Source: Brevibacillus antibioticus
GTDB lineage: Bacteria > Bacillota > Bacilli > Brevibacillales > Brevibacillaceae
Length of the DNA stretch: 64,000 bases
Direction of reading: 5' to 3'
NCBI RefSeq assembly: GCF_005217615.1
Contig: NZ_SZNK01000001.1
Span: forward strand, 5,331,001-5,395,000
Of this stretch, positions 21,171-31,337 are shown piece after piece. A program made the position numbers and the translations under genes. The notes beneath the pieces were generated by a model. The model worked only from the letters and a program-made list of their open reading frames with translations, made no database searches and was not told the DNA's origin. How positions within the stretch are numbered: position 1 is the first letter of the stretch; every line of letters begins with the position of its first letter.

Positions 21171-21305
21171 TAGCGACTTGATCGAAAACGACTACGTTCC
21201 ACTGTTTTCATAGCGCAGGCTTCGCCATAGGCTTGCTTCGTCAAAAGCTTGCTTTCGTCAAAAACGTGGTGCAGCCAAGTTCTCAAATCCTGAGGGGTGA
21301 CACAC
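21171..21305 (+). other. Long spacer inside the nuo operon with short direct repeats
   Basis: Most nuo genes here overlap or nearly touch, but nuoH and nuoI are 135 bp apart. The spacer contains related direct repeats, GCTTGCTTCGTCAAAA and GCTTGCTTTCGTCAAAA (about 21231-21263), and no open frame. It ends with the nuoI ribosome-binding site GAGGGGTGA. There is no terminator or clear promoter. Confidence 0.5.
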
Positions 21306-21719
21306 ATGCTAGGACTGGCCAAAGGCCTGGGGTATACGTTTAAAAAGCTCACGGAGAAAAAAGTAACCCACTTCTATCCGGATGTGCCCTTTCCAATGCC
21401 GCCTCGTTTTCGCGGTATTCAGCACTTTTCTCCTGAAAAATGCATCGTCTGCAACCAATGCGCACGCATTTGTCCGACGGAGTGCATTCAACTGACAGGG
21501 AAACCCCATCCTGATCCGGAGAAAAAGGGAAAGATTATCGATACGTATGATATCAATTTTGAACTGTGCATTTTATGCGATTTGTGTACAGAGGTTTGTC
21601 CCACTGAAGCAATTGTAATGACAAACAACTTCGAACTGGCTGCTTATAGCCGGGACGAATTGTACAAAAACTTGAAATGGCTCGACGACAATAATACGAA
21701 CGTCAGGGAGGAGAATTAG
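21306..21719 (+). CDS. nuoI: NADH-quinone oxidoreductase subunit I (two [4Fe-4S] ferredoxin)
   Basis: It carries clusters N6a and N6b. Two CxxCxxCxxxCP motifs are present: CIVCNQCARICP and CILCDLCTEVCP. ATG 21306 follows the GAGGGGTGA site; GTG 21297 lies inside that site. It has 137 residues, similar to other Bacilli NuoI. Confidence 0.95.
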   Translation: MLGLAKGLGYTFKKLTEKKVTHFYPDVPFPMPPRFRGIQHFSPEKCIVCNQCARICPTECIQLTGKPHPDPEKKGKIIDTYDINFELCILCDLCTEVCPTEAIVMTNNFELAAYSRDELYKNLKWLDDNNTNVREEN

Positions 21720-21720
21720 T

Positions 21721-22230
21721 ATGACAGGCGAATTCGTTGCCTTTTTTATCCTGTCTCTTCTGACGATCGGTGGCGCGGTGTTTATGATCAGCTTTACGCG
21801 CGTCGTCCACATGGTCATCTCATTGGGCGTTACGTTTATCAGCATTGCAGGTCTGTTTGTTTTGCTGGGAGCGGAGTTCGTTGGGGTCGCACAAATTCTG
21901 GTTTACTCAGGGGCCATCTCCATTTTGATGCTCTTTGGAATTATGCTGACCAAGCACGATGCGAACGATGAGGGAACAGGCCGGACATGGAAAAACCGTG
22001 TTATCCTGCTCTTCGTAATCGTTCTGTTCGGATTATTGTTCTGGGGTGTGCAAAACACACCGTGGCCTGCGCCACCGCCGCCTGTAGATGCTCCTGTAGA
22101 AAATGCAAAAGAAATCGGTATCGAAGTGTTCACCAAATTCGTCATACCATTTGAGCTGTTGTCTGTTCTGTTGTTGGTCGCGTTGGTTGGCGCGATCATT
22201 ATGGCGAAAAAGGAGGGGGATAACGAATGA
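21721..22230 (+). CDS. nuoJ: NADH-quinone oxidoreductase subunit J
   Basis: A 169-residue membrane subunit with five hydrophobic segments and the conserved [15 protein letters not shown] helix. It starts 1 bp after nuoI with AGGGAGGAG upstream and overlaps nuoK by 4 nt. Confidence 0.94.
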   Translation: MTGEFVAFFILSLLTIGGAVFMISFTRVVHMVISLGVTFISIAGLFVLLGAEFVGVAQILVYSGAISILMLFGIMLTKHDANDEGTGRTWKNRVILLFVIVLFGLLFWGVQNTPWPAPPPPVDAPVENAKEIGIEVFTKFVIPFELLSVLLLVALVGAIIMAKKEGDNE

Positions 22231-22538
22231 CAGTAAGCATTTCCTCCTACTTAATGGTCGCTCTGATTCTCTTCTGTGTAGGCCTGTACGGCGCATTGAC
22301 GAAGCGAAATGCAGTCGTCGTCTTGTTATCAATCGAGCTGATGCTGAATGCTGTAAATATTAACCTGGTCGCCTTTTCCAAATTCGGACTGTATCCATCC
22401 GTGACAGGACAAATCTTTACCTTGTTCACGATGACGGTTGCAGCTGCTGAGGTTGCCGTAGGGCTAGCGATTTTGATTGCGCTGTACCGCAACAAGGAGA
22501 CCGTCAATGTAGATGAAATGGACCAAATGAAACGATAA
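22227..22538 (+). CDS. nuoK: NADH-quinone oxidoreductase subunit K
   Basis: A 103-residue subunit with three transmembrane helices and the two conserved membrane glutamates, in [12 protein letters not shown] and [10 protein letters not shown]. An AAAGGAGGGGG ribosome-binding site lies in the end of nuoJ. Confidence 0.95.
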   Translation: MTVSISSYLMVALILFCVGLYGALTKRNAVVVLLSIELMLNAVNINLVAFSKFGLYPSVTGQIFTLFTMTVAAAEVAVGLAILIALYRNKETVNVDEMDQMKR

Positions 22539-22565
22539 GAGGGAAACCTGAAAAGGAGGACAAAG

Positions 22566-24479
22566 ATGGATACTCTAATGCACTATGCCTGGCTGATCCC
22601 TCTGTTTCCGCTTCTTGCTTTCATCGTGATCGTCTCATTTGGTCGCCAATTGAAAGAAGGAGCGGCCATAGTGGGCATTACCCTGACGGCTGTTTCTTTT
22701 GGAATCGCAGTGCTCATCTTCTGGGAGAGATTCCAGGGTGGGGGAACCGATTACAATTATGTGATAGATTGGCTGCATATTGGCGATATCGTGATCAACA
22801 TGGGATTCGAAGTGAATCCGCTGAATGCCATGATGCTCGTCATTGTGACATTGGTCAGTCTGTTGGTCCAAATCTATTCCAAAGGCTACATGCATGGGGA
22901 TGAACGCTTTCCGGTGTTTTATCAATACCTGGCGCTGTTCACATTCTCTATGCTGGGATTAGTCATCTCGCCAAATTTGTTGCAAGTGTATATTTTCTGG
23001 GAGCTGGTCGGGGTATGCTCCTTCCTGCTCGTTGGCTACTACTACTTCAAGACAGAGGCAAAAGCAGCTGCCAAAAAGGCTTTTATCGTTACACGCATCG
23101 GGGATCTAGGTCTGTTCATCGGAATATGTCTGTTATTCTGGTGGACCGGAAGCTTCGAGTATGGGGCGATTTTTGAGAGTATCGCGCTCGGACGACTGGA
23201 ACCATGGATGATTACGCTCGCGGCGATCCTCATTTTCGTTGGAGCCATGGGAAAATCAGGTCAATTTCCGCTTCATACGTGGTTGCCTGATGCCATGGAA
23301 GGTCCAACACCTGTGTCTGCATTAATTCATGCGGCAACGATGGTCGCGGCTGGTGTGTATTTGGTCGCTGCTACCTATCCGCTGTTTATCGCATCCGATA
23401 CGGCTTTGACAGTTGTGGCGTATGTAGGAGGATTCACTGCCATATTTGCAGCTTCGATCGGCCTGACCCAACGGGATATCAAGCGTGTCTTGGCTTATTC
23501 CACAGTCAGTCAGCTCGGATACATGATGCTGGCATTGGGGGTAGCTGGTGCTGCTGGTTATGTAGCAGGTTCCTTCCATTTGATGACGCATGCGTTTTTC
23601 AAAGCATTGCTCTTCCTTGGAGCAGGTAGTGTCATCCATGCCGTACATACGCAGAATGTATTCGAAATGGGTGGCTTGTGGAAAAAGATGCCGATCACCG
23701 CTTTGACTTTCTTGATCGGTTGCTTGGCGATTGCGGGGATCTTTCCGTTCGCTGGTTTCTGGTCAAAAGAAGCGATTTTGGGGGCTGTTTACGGAGCGCA
23801 TCGCTACGATTTGCTGTTCATTGCGCTGCTAGCAGCATTCTTTACTGCATTCTATATGTTCCGCCTGTTCTTCCTGACATTCACAGGGAAGGCACGTGGC
23901 AAGCACGAAGCGCACGAATCTCCAGGAGTCATGACAGGTCCGCTCTTGGTCTTGGCATTGCTTGCGGTTGTCGCGGGCTTTGTGAATACACCGTACGCGC
24001 CATTACTCTCTGATTGGTTATTGGCAACGCAAACAGGGACGGCGATCACGAGCATATTTGGGGAAAGCAGTGAGCACGCGGCAGCTTGGTTGCAGATTGT
24101 GGCACTGTTGATCTCTATTCTCGGAGTCGTGCTTGCTTACCTGATGTACGGCAAGAAATCCATCTCCTCGGACGCCATTCCAGAAACAATGCCGTGGCTC
24201 TATCAGCTCTCATACAAGAAGTACTACATCGATGAGCTGTATCACAACGTCATCGTTCGTCCACTAGGCTGGCTTGGATTTGTCCTGGATGTATTTGATA
24301 AGTACATTGTGGATGGTTTGGTTGGATTAACAGCAAAAATCACCCAAGGAATCGGATCTTTGCACGCAAGAGTACAAAGTGGGCAGATTCAGTCCTATGG
24401 GGCAATGGTCATATTCGGTCTGTTACTATTGATCATCGCCATCAGTTTGACGGCCAAGGGAGGTGGACTCTTTGGGTAA
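22566..24479 (+). CDS. nuoL: NADH-quinone oxidoreductase subunit L
   Basis: Antiporter-like proton-pumping subunit. Its 637 residues have about 16 transmembrane helices. Conserved features are FWELVGVCSFLLVGYY (membrane glutamate), GKSGQFPLHTWLPDAMEGPTPVSALIHAATMVAAGVYL and the late lateral-helix region near the C-terminus. AAAAGGAGG precedes ATG 22566. Its end overlaps the start of nuoM. Confidence 0.96.
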   Translation: MDTLMHYAWLIPLFPLLAFIVIVSFGRQLKEGAAIVGITLTAVSFGIAVLIFWERFQGGGTDYNYVIDWLHIGDIVINMGFEVNPLNAMMLVIVTLVSLLVQIYSKGYMHGDERFPVFYQYLALFTFSMLGLVISPNLLQVYIFWELVGVCSFLLVGYYYFKTEAKAAAKKAFIVTRIGDLGLFIGICLLFWWTGSFEYGAIFESIALGRLEPWMITLAAILIFVGAMGKSGQFPLHTWLPDAMEGPTPVSALIHAATMVAAGVYLVAATYPLFIASDTALTVVAYVGGFTAIFAASIGLTQRDIKRVLAYSTVSQLGYMMLALGVAGAAGYVAGSFHLMTHAFFKALLFLGAGSVIHAVHTQNVFEMGGLWKKMPITALTFLIGCLAIAGIFPFAGFWSKEAILGAVYGAHRYDLLFIALLAAFFTAFYMFRLFFLTFTGKARGKHEAHESPGVMTGPLLVLALLAVVAGFVNTPYAPLLSDWLLATQTGTAITSIFGESSEHAAAWLQIVALLISILGVVLAYLMYGKKSISSDAIPETMPWLYQLSYKKYYIDELYHNVIVRPLGWLGFVLDVFDKYIVDGLVGLTAKITQGIGSLHARVQSGQIQSYGAMVIFGLLLLIIAISLTAKGGGLFG

Positions 24480-26004
24480 TATCCTTTTGTCATCACTGGT
24501 GTTCTCTCCGCTGCTGGCGATTCTCGTCATGGCTTTTATCCCCAGTCGACATGCAGGTGTGATCAAGCAGGTCGGGATTTTTGGAACGTTGCCAGCACTT
24601 ATCTTGGCAGGTTGGATGTTCGGCATGTTTAATTACGAGACAGCCAATCTGCAGTTCGTAGAAAAGCACAGTTGGATTTCGATTCCGATTGGAATGGCTC
24701 AGGCAGGCACAGTCTTTGCTTTTGAGATCAACTATGAACTCGGTATAGATGGTATTTCGATGCCATTGATTTTGCTGACGGCGATTATCGGTACTCTCGC
24801 AGCAATTGCTTCGTGGCAGATCAAGAAGAGGCAGAAGGAGTATTTTATCTTGTTTCACCTGCTGTTGATCGGCATGTTGGGAGTCTTTGCTGCAGACAAT
24901 CTGTTTCTGTTCTTCATTTTCTTTGAGCTGACACTTGTACCGATGTACTTCCTCATCGGGATTTGGGGATATGGAGAGCGCGAACAAGCAGCGAACAAAT
25001 TCCTTTTGTATAACGGAATCGGTTCAGGGATCATGCTGCTGGCTTTCATCGTGATCTTTGTCATCATGCGGACGCTCAATATCGATGAAATCACGGCGAT
25101 CCTGACGACACCAGGGCATCCGATAACCGAAATCCTTACGCCGGAAATGCGTTTTGGCATCTTCCTAGTGCTATTTATCGCTTTTGCGATCAAGCTGCCA
25201 GTATTTCCGTTCCACACGTGGATGCTACGCGTTCACGTACAGGCTCCACCTTCTATCGTCATGATTCACTCCGGTATTTTGTTGAAGATGGGGGCGTACG
25301 GCCTTTTGCGGATGGGAATCGGCTTCTTCCCAGAGCAGGCCTATGATTTCTCTACGTGGATGGCCGTTTTGGGGATTATCAACATTTTGTATGGGGCTGT
25401 GTTGGCCTTCGTACAAAAGGATTTAAAAATGGTGCTGGCTTACTCCAGTATCAGCCATATGGGTATCGTCTTGCTCGGTTTCGCATCGATGAACACGATC
25501 GGGTTTCAGGGAGCGATGTTCCAGGTGGTATCCCACGGCTTTATCTCAGCACTGCTCTTCTTCTTGATCGGTGTCATTTGGGATCGGACGCAGACATCGA
25601 TGCTCGACGATTTGGGCGGTTTAGCCAAGTCCATGCCGTTTGTCAGCGGCGTGTTGTTGGCAGGCGGGATGGCTTCGCTCGGACTTCCGGGCATGTCCGG
25701 GTTCATTAGTGAGTTCTTTGCCTTCCTCGGTCTGTTTGGTCGTTTGCCAGTAATGGCAGCAGTGGGAGCAATCGGGATTGTCCTCACCGCGGTTTATTTA
25801 CTCAGAGCGATCTTGAAAACGACTTTTGGCCCTACTCCAGGTAAATGTACAGGACTTGCTGATGCACAGCCGATGGAAGTCATTCCGATGGTAGTCCTAA
25901 TGGGATGTATTATTCTCATTGGGGTTTATCCGGCAGTTCTGGGGAATCCGATGCAGCAGGCGCTGAAAACGATCGTACCTATCGTAACGGGAATAGGAGG
26001 GTAA
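24472..26004 (+). CDS. nuoM: NADH-quinone oxidoreductase subunit M
   Basis: Second antiporter-like pumping subunit, 510 residues and about 14 transmembrane helices, with FFELTLVPMYFLIGIWG and AIKLPVFPFHTWMLRVHVQAP. TTG 24472 lies 7 bp after AAGGGAGGTG; GTG 24463 is in frame but inside that site. It overlaps nuoL by 8 nt. Confidence 0.95.
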   Translation: MGNILLSSLVFSPLLAILVMAFIPSRHAGVIKQVGIFGTLPALILAGWMFGMFNYETANLQFVEKHSWISIPIGMAQAGTVFAFEINYELGIDGISMPLILLTAIIGTLAAIASWQIKKRQKEYFILFHLLLIGMLGVFAADNLFLFFIFFELTLVPMYFLIGIWGYGEREQAANKFLLYNGIGSGIMLLAFIVIFVIMRTLNIDEITAILTTPGHPITEILTPEMRFGIFLVLFIAFAIKLPVFPFHTWMLRVHVQAPPSIVMIHSGILLKMGAYGLLRMGIGFFPEQAYDFSTWMAVLGIINILYGAVLAFVQKDLKMVLAYSSISHMGIVLLGFASMNTIGFQGAMFQVVSHGFISALLFFLIGVIWDRTQTSMLDDLGGLAKSMPFVSGVLLAGGMASLGLPGMSGFISEFFAFLGLFGRLPVMAAVGAIGIVLTAVYLLRAILKTTFGPTPGKCTGLADAQPMEVIPMVVLMGCIILIGVYPAVLGNPMQQALKTIVPIVTGIGG

Positions 26005-26007
26005 TCC

Positions 26008-27540
26008 ATGGAGGTTAAAGATATTTTCTCATATGACTGGAGCTACCTTCTGCCCGAGTTTATCATTCTTGGCTTTGCTACCTTTTTATCACTGCTGGAT
26101 CTTTTTGCGGGTAAGCGCTTGGGCAAGCAGGTCATCGGTTGGCTATCCTTTTTGGGAACGGTCATAGCGGCGATCTTTGTGATCATCAATATGAATGCTC
26201 TCGATAAGCCATACAGCTACATGATCGACATGATCCGGATCGATGATTACGGCAATGCGTTCAAGCTGATTTTCCTGGCAGGGACAGCTTTTGCTATTCT
26301 CATCTCGCTGTCCTACCTGAAATCAGGGGAAGTCCAACACAGGGGCGAGTATTACTATTTGCTACTGACCGGGCTTCTCGGGGCTATGGTCATGGCATCG
26401 TCGGCTGACTTGATTACCTTGTTCGTGGGACTGGAGCTATTGTCTCTCTCGTCCTATGTACTGGTCGGATTGCGAAAAAAATCGCAGCTTTCCAACGAGT
26501 CGGCGTTCAAATACGTCGTATCAGGAAGCATTGCCACGGCTGTACTCCTATTTGGGATGTCGTATGTGTACGGACTCACGGGAACCACACACATTTATGA
26601 AATCTCATTTCGGTTGGCAGAAGCGGGAATGGCGGGCTATCAGTTCCTCGTCTATACGGCGTTTGCGTTTCTCGCAGTAGGTCTTGCATTCAAAATATCT
26701 GCAGCGCCTAACCACATGTGGGCGCCAGATGTCTATCAGGGTGCTCCTACCCCGGTCACTGCTTTTCTGGCAGTTGTGTCAAAAGCAGCAGGTTTCGCGC
26801 TGATCTTTCGCGTGATGATGATCTCGTTTTTCAACGTTTCCGATGGAACGGGATCAGGACGGTTCTTTTTCGAAGAGGGAAGCCTCTATCTGGGGCTGAT
26901 GGCAGCTGCCTCGATGATTATCGGGAACACGATGGCGCTCAGGCAGACAAACGTCAAGCGTATGATGGCTTACTCAGGTATTGCGCAAGCGGGCTATTTG
27001 CTCGTGCCGTTTGTACCGCCGACCTCTCTCTTTTTCGGCGAAGTGATCTTCTATCTGTTCGGTTACTTGCTGGTCAGCTTTGGTGCTTTCGCTGTGATTA
27101 TGGTTGTATCTCGAGAGCAAGAGACAGAGGATTTGAAAGGATTCGCCGGATTGTATCATCGCTCACCAGTGATGGCTATTGCGATGAGCATCTTCCTCTT
27201 GTCCTTGGCAGGTATCCCGATTACGGTTGGCTTCTTCGGGAAGTTCTATCTGTTCATGGGAACATTAGTGGTAGAAAACTACTGGCTGGCGGCAATTATG
27301 ATCATCACCAGCGTCATTTCCTACTACTACTACTTTGGGATTATTCGTCAGATGTACATGCGTTCTGGGACAACCGAAGCACCAATGGTCGTGCCAAAAG
27401 GCATTTGGACGTTTATTCTCATCATGGCAATCGCTACCGTATTCTTCGGTGCTTTCCCGGGTCTGGTCACTGACTATATCCAGATTCATTTCAATCCGTC
27501 CTTTGATTTTGGGAACATGCTCTCTCCCAGCTCTCAGTGA
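26008..27540 (+). CDS. nuoN: NADH-quinone oxidoreductase subunit N
   Basis: Third antiporter-like subunit, 510 residues, about 14 transmembrane helices. Diagnostic stretches are FVGLELLSLSSYVLVG, FKISAAPNHMWAPDVYQGAPTPVTAFL and RMMAYSGIAQAGYLL. It is the last nuo gene; no nuoE, F or G follows, so the complex encoded here lacks the NADH-oxidising module. Confidence 0.96.
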   Translation: MEVKDIFSYDWSYLLPEFIILGFATFLSLLDLFAGKRLGKQVIGWLSFLGTVIAAIFVIINMNALDKPYSYMIDMIRIDDYGNAFKLIFLAGTAFAILISLSYLKSGEVQHRGEYYYLLLTGLLGAMVMASSADLITLFVGLELLSLSSYVLVGLRKKSQLSNESAFKYVVSGSIATAVLLFGMSYVYGLTGTTHIYEISFRLAEAGMAGYQFLVYTAFAFLAVGLAFKISAAPNHMWAPDVYQGAPTPVTAFLAVVSKAAGFALIFRVMMISFFNVSDGTGSGRFFFEEGSLYLGLMAAASMIIGNTMALRQTNVKRMMAYSGIAQAGYLLVPFVPPTSLFFGEVIFYLFGYLLVSFGAFAVIMVVSREQETEDLKGFAGLYHRSPVMAIAMSIFLLSLAGIPITVGFFGKFYLFMGTLVVENYWLAAIMIITSVISYYYYFGIIRQMYMRSGTTEAPMVVPKGIWTFILIMAIATVFFGAFPGLVTDYIQIHFNPSFDFGNMLSPSSQ

Positions 27541-27574
27541 TACTCGTAACTGAATAGTACTTCAGGTACAATAG

Positions 27575-27610
27575 AAGGGATGGCTCGTGATCGGGCCGTC
27601 CCTTTTTCTT
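27575..27610 (+). terminator. Terminator of the nuo operon
   Basis: AAGGGATGGCTCG pairs with CGGGCCGTCCCTT and is followed by TTTCTTT. Confidence 0.85.
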
Positions 27611-27644
27611 TGATTCTCGTAAGGGTAATGAGGAGGTAACGAAC

Positions 27645-27875
27645 ATGCCACAAGAAGTATATGGCTTGTTGAGTATTATTTTATCGATTGCGTTTATTGG
27701 GCTCGCTTGGTGGGCGTTGCAATCCTTTCGCTTTGATAAGGTTTTAAAAAAACCAAATGGTGTTCAGGCGAAGCTGTTGCAAATGTTTCTTTCCATTGTA
27801 ATTGGATATGAACTGTCCCGCTTTTTCCTTGATTACTTGGGCTGGTCCCTGACATTCGGGAATTTGTTCAACTAA
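27645..27875 (+). CDS. DUF1146-family small membrane protein (YwzB-like)
   Basis: A 76-residue protein with two transmembrane helices separated by a basic loop (FRFDKVLKKPNGVQAK). The family is found upstream of ywmB-murA in Bacillus and has no assigned biochemical role. GAGGAGG precedes ATG 27645. Confidence 0.82.
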   Translation: MPQEVYGLLSIILSIAFIGLAWWALQSFRFDKVLKKPNGVQAKLLQMFLSIVIGYELSRFFLDYLGWSLTFGNLFN

Positions 27876-27973
27876 ATACGAGAAAGACGACGATTCGCTG
27901 GTATATCCACCCAGCTACATGTACAAAATGAGAAGTACAAAGAGATACATGTAAGCATAGGGAGAGGATAACA

Positions 27974-28717
27974 ATGGGGAAATGGTCTGGTTGGTTCGTG
28001 CTGGCTCTATTGCTCGTGATGGGGGCCGTGTATTGGATGCCTGCACAAGCAAAGGAAGCAAAGCCGGTTGTGACAGAAATGATGAAAGTACTAGAAGAAA
28101 CGGGCGCAACGGGTGTATCGGTTCAGGTACGTATGCGTACGGCAATGGGAGAAGGCCTGCGTCCTGAACAAGTAAAAGAGTTGGCGACGAAATGGGCACA
28201 ACACCTTGAGATTCCGTTTTCCCCAAGCGAACAATTGCGTAAACACAACATATTCGCATATAGGACTACATACACACAAAACGGCGTGGATCTGAGCTAC
28301 GAGGTGACAGGAGTCCCTAAAAATGGAGCATTTTCTGTATATCTAGTACTTCAGTTATCTGGAAACCGTGATTCCCTACTATATATTGGACAAGTACAGG
28401 AAACCTTCACGAATGCCCTACAAAGCGCCGACTTTATTCCGCAAATTAGCACTTGTATTCGCGGATTGTACAATGTTAAGATGGGTGTTGACCAACAGGA
28501 GGGTAAAATATTGTCGATTTTTGGTGCTCTCCAGGCGGCAGAATTAGAACGTTTGCAAGATGAGACGGTTGTCAGCATTTCAGGGTATACCCCTATGTGG
28601 GAATCATTCATCGCGTTAAACGGTCAAAAGATGAATCTACAGGTGGCTACGCATCGTGACAGCCATTCTGGAACATGGATTACGGTAGGTACACCAATCA
28701 TCACTGTGGAATATTAG
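27974..28717 (+). CDS. ywmB: YwmB-family exported protein
   Basis: A 247-residue protein with an N-terminal signal or anchor segment (WFVLALLLVMGAVYWMPAQA) and an extracellular domain resembling the TATA-binding-protein-like fold assigned to YwmB. It keeps the Bacillus position directly upstream of murA. Function is not established. GGAGAGG precedes ATG 27974. Confidence 0.83.
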   Translation: MGKWSGWFVLALLLVMGAVYWMPAQAKEAKPVVTEMMKVLEETGATGVSVQVRMRTAMGEGLRPEQVKELATKWAQHLEIPFSPSEQLRKHNIFAYRTTYTQNGVDLSYEVTGVPKNGAFSVYLVLQLSGNRDSLLYIGQVQETFTNALQSADFIPQISTCIRGLYNVKMGVDQQEGKILSIFGALQAAELERLQDETVVSISGYTPMWESFIALNGQKMNLQVATHRDSHSGTWITVGTPIITVEY

Positions 28718-28735
28718 CACGCGGAGGGGTACACA

Positions 28736-30061
28736 TTGGATAAAATTATTGTCCGTGGTGGTAAGGCATTGGCTGGAAATGTAAAAGTATCTGGCGCCAA
28801 AAATGCCGTACTCCCTATTATTGCAGCATCTATCTTGGCAGAAGAAGGGACTTGCGTCATCTCAGACGTACCAGGCCTTGACGATGTCCGGACGATATGC
28901 GACCTCTTGAAATCGATGGGAATCTCCCTTACATATGATCATGAAGTGCTGACGATCGATGCTTCCAAGCTTACGAGTGTAGAAGCGTCCTATGAACTGG
29001 TCCGCAAAATGCGCGCTTCTTTCCTCGTGATGGGGCCGCTTTTAGCCAGAAAAGGACAAGCTCGTGTCGCTCTTCCGGGTGGATGTGCCATTGGTACGCG
29101 CCCGATCGACCAGCACCTAAAAGGGTTTGAGGCTATGGGAGCCAAAATCGAAATCGGACAAGGGTTTATTGAAGCGACGGTAGAAGGACGATTGAAGGGT
29201 GCAAAAATCTACCTGGATATTGCTAGCGTCGGTGCAACAGAAAATATTATGATGGCCGCTGCTTTGGCAGAGGGAACCACATTAATCGAAAATGCGGCAG
29301 AAGAGCCGGAGATCGTTGATTTGGCGAACTTCCTGAACAGAATGGGAGCAAAAATCCGCGGTGCGGGTACAGGTTCGATCCGCATCGAAGGCGTGGAAAA
29401 GATGAAGGGTTGCACACATTGTGTCATTCCTGACCGCATTGAAGCAGGAACTTTCATGGTTGCTGCAGCGATTACCGGTGGGGATGTCTTTGTGGAAGGT
29501 GCGATTTGCGATCATCTCAAATCCGTGACCGCCAAGCTTCGTGAAATGGGCGTGGACATTGAGGAGCAAGAAAACGGCATTCGTGTACGCCGCACAGGCC
29601 CACTGAAAGCAGTTGACCTCAAAACACTGCCATACCCGGGCTTCCCGACAGATATGCAGTCGCAAATGATGGCGCTATTGCTGGTTTCAGAAGGAACGAG
29701 CATTGTGACAGAAACAGTATTTGAGAACCGCTTCATGCACGTGGAAGAGTTCCGACGCATGAATGCGAACATCAAGATCGAAGGCCGCAGTGCCATCGTC
29801 GAAGGTGGTTCCAAGCTGACAGGCAGCAAGGTAGCCGCAACTGACTTGCGTGCGGGTGCAGCACTTGTACTGGCTGGGCTCGTATCGGAGGGAGAGACTG
29901 AGGTTTCTGCTCTGCACCATATTGACCGTGGCTACGTGAACTTCACGGAAAAGCTGCTGGCTTTGGGAGCAGATGTAGAACGCGTGGTTCCAGAAGAAAA
30001 GGCTCGTGAAAAAGCAGTTTCCGAAACCATCAAAGTAAGCTTCTCTCCTAATTTTGCTTGA
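28736..30061 (+). CDS. murA: UDP-N-acetylglucosamine 1-carboxyvinyltransferase
   Basis: First committed step of peptidoglycan precursor synthesis: transfer of enolpyruvate from PEP to UDP-GlcNAc. Its 441 residues include Lys22-Asn23 in SGAKNAVLP and the fosfomycin-target Cys117 in [19 protein letters not shown] 28736 is preceded by GCGGAGGGG. It corresponds to B. subtilis murAA by position. Confidence 0.96.
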   Translation: MDKIIVRGGKALAGNVKVSGAKNAVLPIIAASILAEEGTCVISDVPGLDDVRTICDLLKSMGISLTYDHEVLTIDASKLTSVEASYELVRKMRASFLVMGPLLARKGQARVALPGGCAIGTRPIDQHLKGFEAMGAKIEIGQGFIEATVEGRLKGAKIYLDIASVGATENIMMAAALAEGTTLIENAAEEPEIVDLANFLNRMGAKIRGAGTGSIRIEGVEKMKGCTHCVIPDRIEAGTFMVAAAITGGDVFVEGAICDHLKSVTAKLREMGVDIEEQENGIRVRRTGPLKAVDLKTLPYPGFPTDMQSQMMALLLVSEGTSIVTETVFENRFMHVEEFRRMNANIKIEGRSAIVEGGSKLTGSKVAATDLRAGAALVLAGLVSEGETEVSALHHIDRGYVNFTEKLLALGADVERVVPEEKAREKAVSETIKVSFSPNFA

Positions 30062-30085
30062 TAAATGCGTCAACCATATGGCAAA

Positions 30086-30124
30086 ACGAAAGATTCTCTG
30101 CGTATGCAGGGGATCTTTTTTCGT
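30086..30124 (+). terminator. Terminator after murA
   Basis: GAAAGATTCTCTGC pairs with GCAGGGGATCTTTTTTC around GTAT, with a T run. Confidence 0.82.
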
Positions 30125-30233
30125 TCTCTCGACTCTCTCATTCTCTCGTTCTACTGCTCTGTTGCCGAACATAGACTTTAGTAGGTTAGGTAAGACTGTT
30201 CGTGTCTAGTACGTAACGGGGAGGATCTCTTGC

Positions 30234-31250
30234 ATGAAACGCTACCTACTCATGTGGTTTATCGCTTTGCCGATCTTGCTCGTCCTGATGCCTGCTGCTC
30301 TGGTCTTTTGGTTTTCACCTGCAATTAGCCCTGTCAGTCAGCCTACTGTGGCCGTCTCGGAGCCTGCCATACCAGCGATGAAGGAATCCGTTTCCTCTCT
30401 GCCGGTAAAGGTATACCGTACAGAAAAAAAGGCCGTGGAAACATTGCCGCTAGAAACGTATATTACGGGAGTCGTAGCGGCGGAAATGCCAGCCGAGTTC
30501 GAGCTGGAGGCTTTAAAAGCGCAGGCATTGGCGGCCAGGACCTATATCGTGCGTCGATTAAAAGAGGGCAAGTTTGAGGATGTGCCATCAGGCGGTCAGG
30601 TCTTGGATACGGTGCAGCATCAGGTCTATATGGATGAAAAGCAGCGGCGTGAGCGTTGGAAAGACCAGTACGAATGGAAAAACAAACGCATCCAGCAAGC
30701 AGTGATGGCGACAGCAGGGGTTATCCTGACCTACCAGAACCAGCCCATTGACGCGACGTTTTTTTCCACCAGTAATGGTTTTACAGAGAACTCGGATGAA
30801 TATTGGGAAAAGCCCATTCCTTATTTGAAGAGCGTTGCGAGTCCATGGGATATTCAATCTCCTCGCTATGAGGAAACGGTCGTCATGTCCACTGCGGAGC
30901 TGGAAAAAAATTTGGGCGTCAAGCTCACGCAGGAGGCCTCTACCAATGGTTCCTGGTATCGGATCGAGTCGCATACAACCGGAAATCGCGTAGGAACCAT
31001 CAGTATTGGTGGCAAGGAATTTACAGGAAGAGAGTTTCGTGAAAAGCTCAATTTGAATTCTTCTTCCTTTACGTTGGACTTGCGCGGCAATCAGGTTTTC
31101 ATTACGACCAAAGGATACGGTCATGGTGTCGGGATGAGCCAGTGGGGAGCAAATGGTATGGCCAAAAGTGGCAAAAGCGCGGAGCAAATCGTCAAGCACT
31201 TCTATCAAGGAATTAGTCTGCAAGTGTATTCAAGAGTGATCCCAGCGTAA
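30234..31250 (+). CDS. spoIID: stage II sporulation protein D
   Basis: Membrane-anchored peptidoglycan lytic transglycosylase that drives engulfment with SpoIIM and SpoIIP. It has 338 residues with an N-terminal membrane helix (LLMWFIALPILLVLMPAALV) and an extracellular SpoIID domain. The conserved AAEMPAEFELEALKAQALAA holds the catalytic glutamate, and GYGHGVGMSQWGANGMA is the C-terminal signature. GGGGAGG precedes ATG 30234. Expected to be under sigma-E; I did not find a convincing sigma-E promoter. Confidence 0.94.
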   Translation: MKRYLLMWFIALPILLVLMPAALVFWFSPAISPVSQPTVAVSEPAIPAMKESVSSLPVKVYRTEKKAVETLPLETYITGVVAAEMPAEFELEALKAQALAARTYIVRRLKEGKFEDVPSGGQVLDTVQHQVYMDEKQRRERWKDQYEWKNKRIQQAVMATAGVILTYQNQPIDATFFSTSNGFTENSDEYWEKPIPYLKSVASPWDIQSPRYEETVVMSTAELEKNLGVKLTQEASTNGSWYRIESHTTGNRVGTISIGGKEFTGREFREKLNLNSSSFTLDLRGNQVFITTKGYGHGVGMSQWGANGMAKSGKSAEQIVKHFYQGISLQVYSRVIPA

Positions 31251-31287
31251 AAGAAAAGCAAATTTTTACTTTTCCCTACTCTCTCAG

Positions 31288-31316
31288 GTTTATACGCTAA
31301 AATTCTGGCGATACTG
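31288..31316 (+). promoter_or_regulatory. Sigma-F-type promoter of spoIIQ
   Basis: GTTTA (31288-31292), 14 bp, GGCGATACTG (31307-31316). The second block fits the sigma-F/G -10 consensus GGnRAnAnTn at every fixed position. B. subtilis spoIIQ is a forespore gene read by sigma-F. Confidence 0.68.
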
Positions 31317-31337
31317 AGGGATGAGGTGATGAATAAA

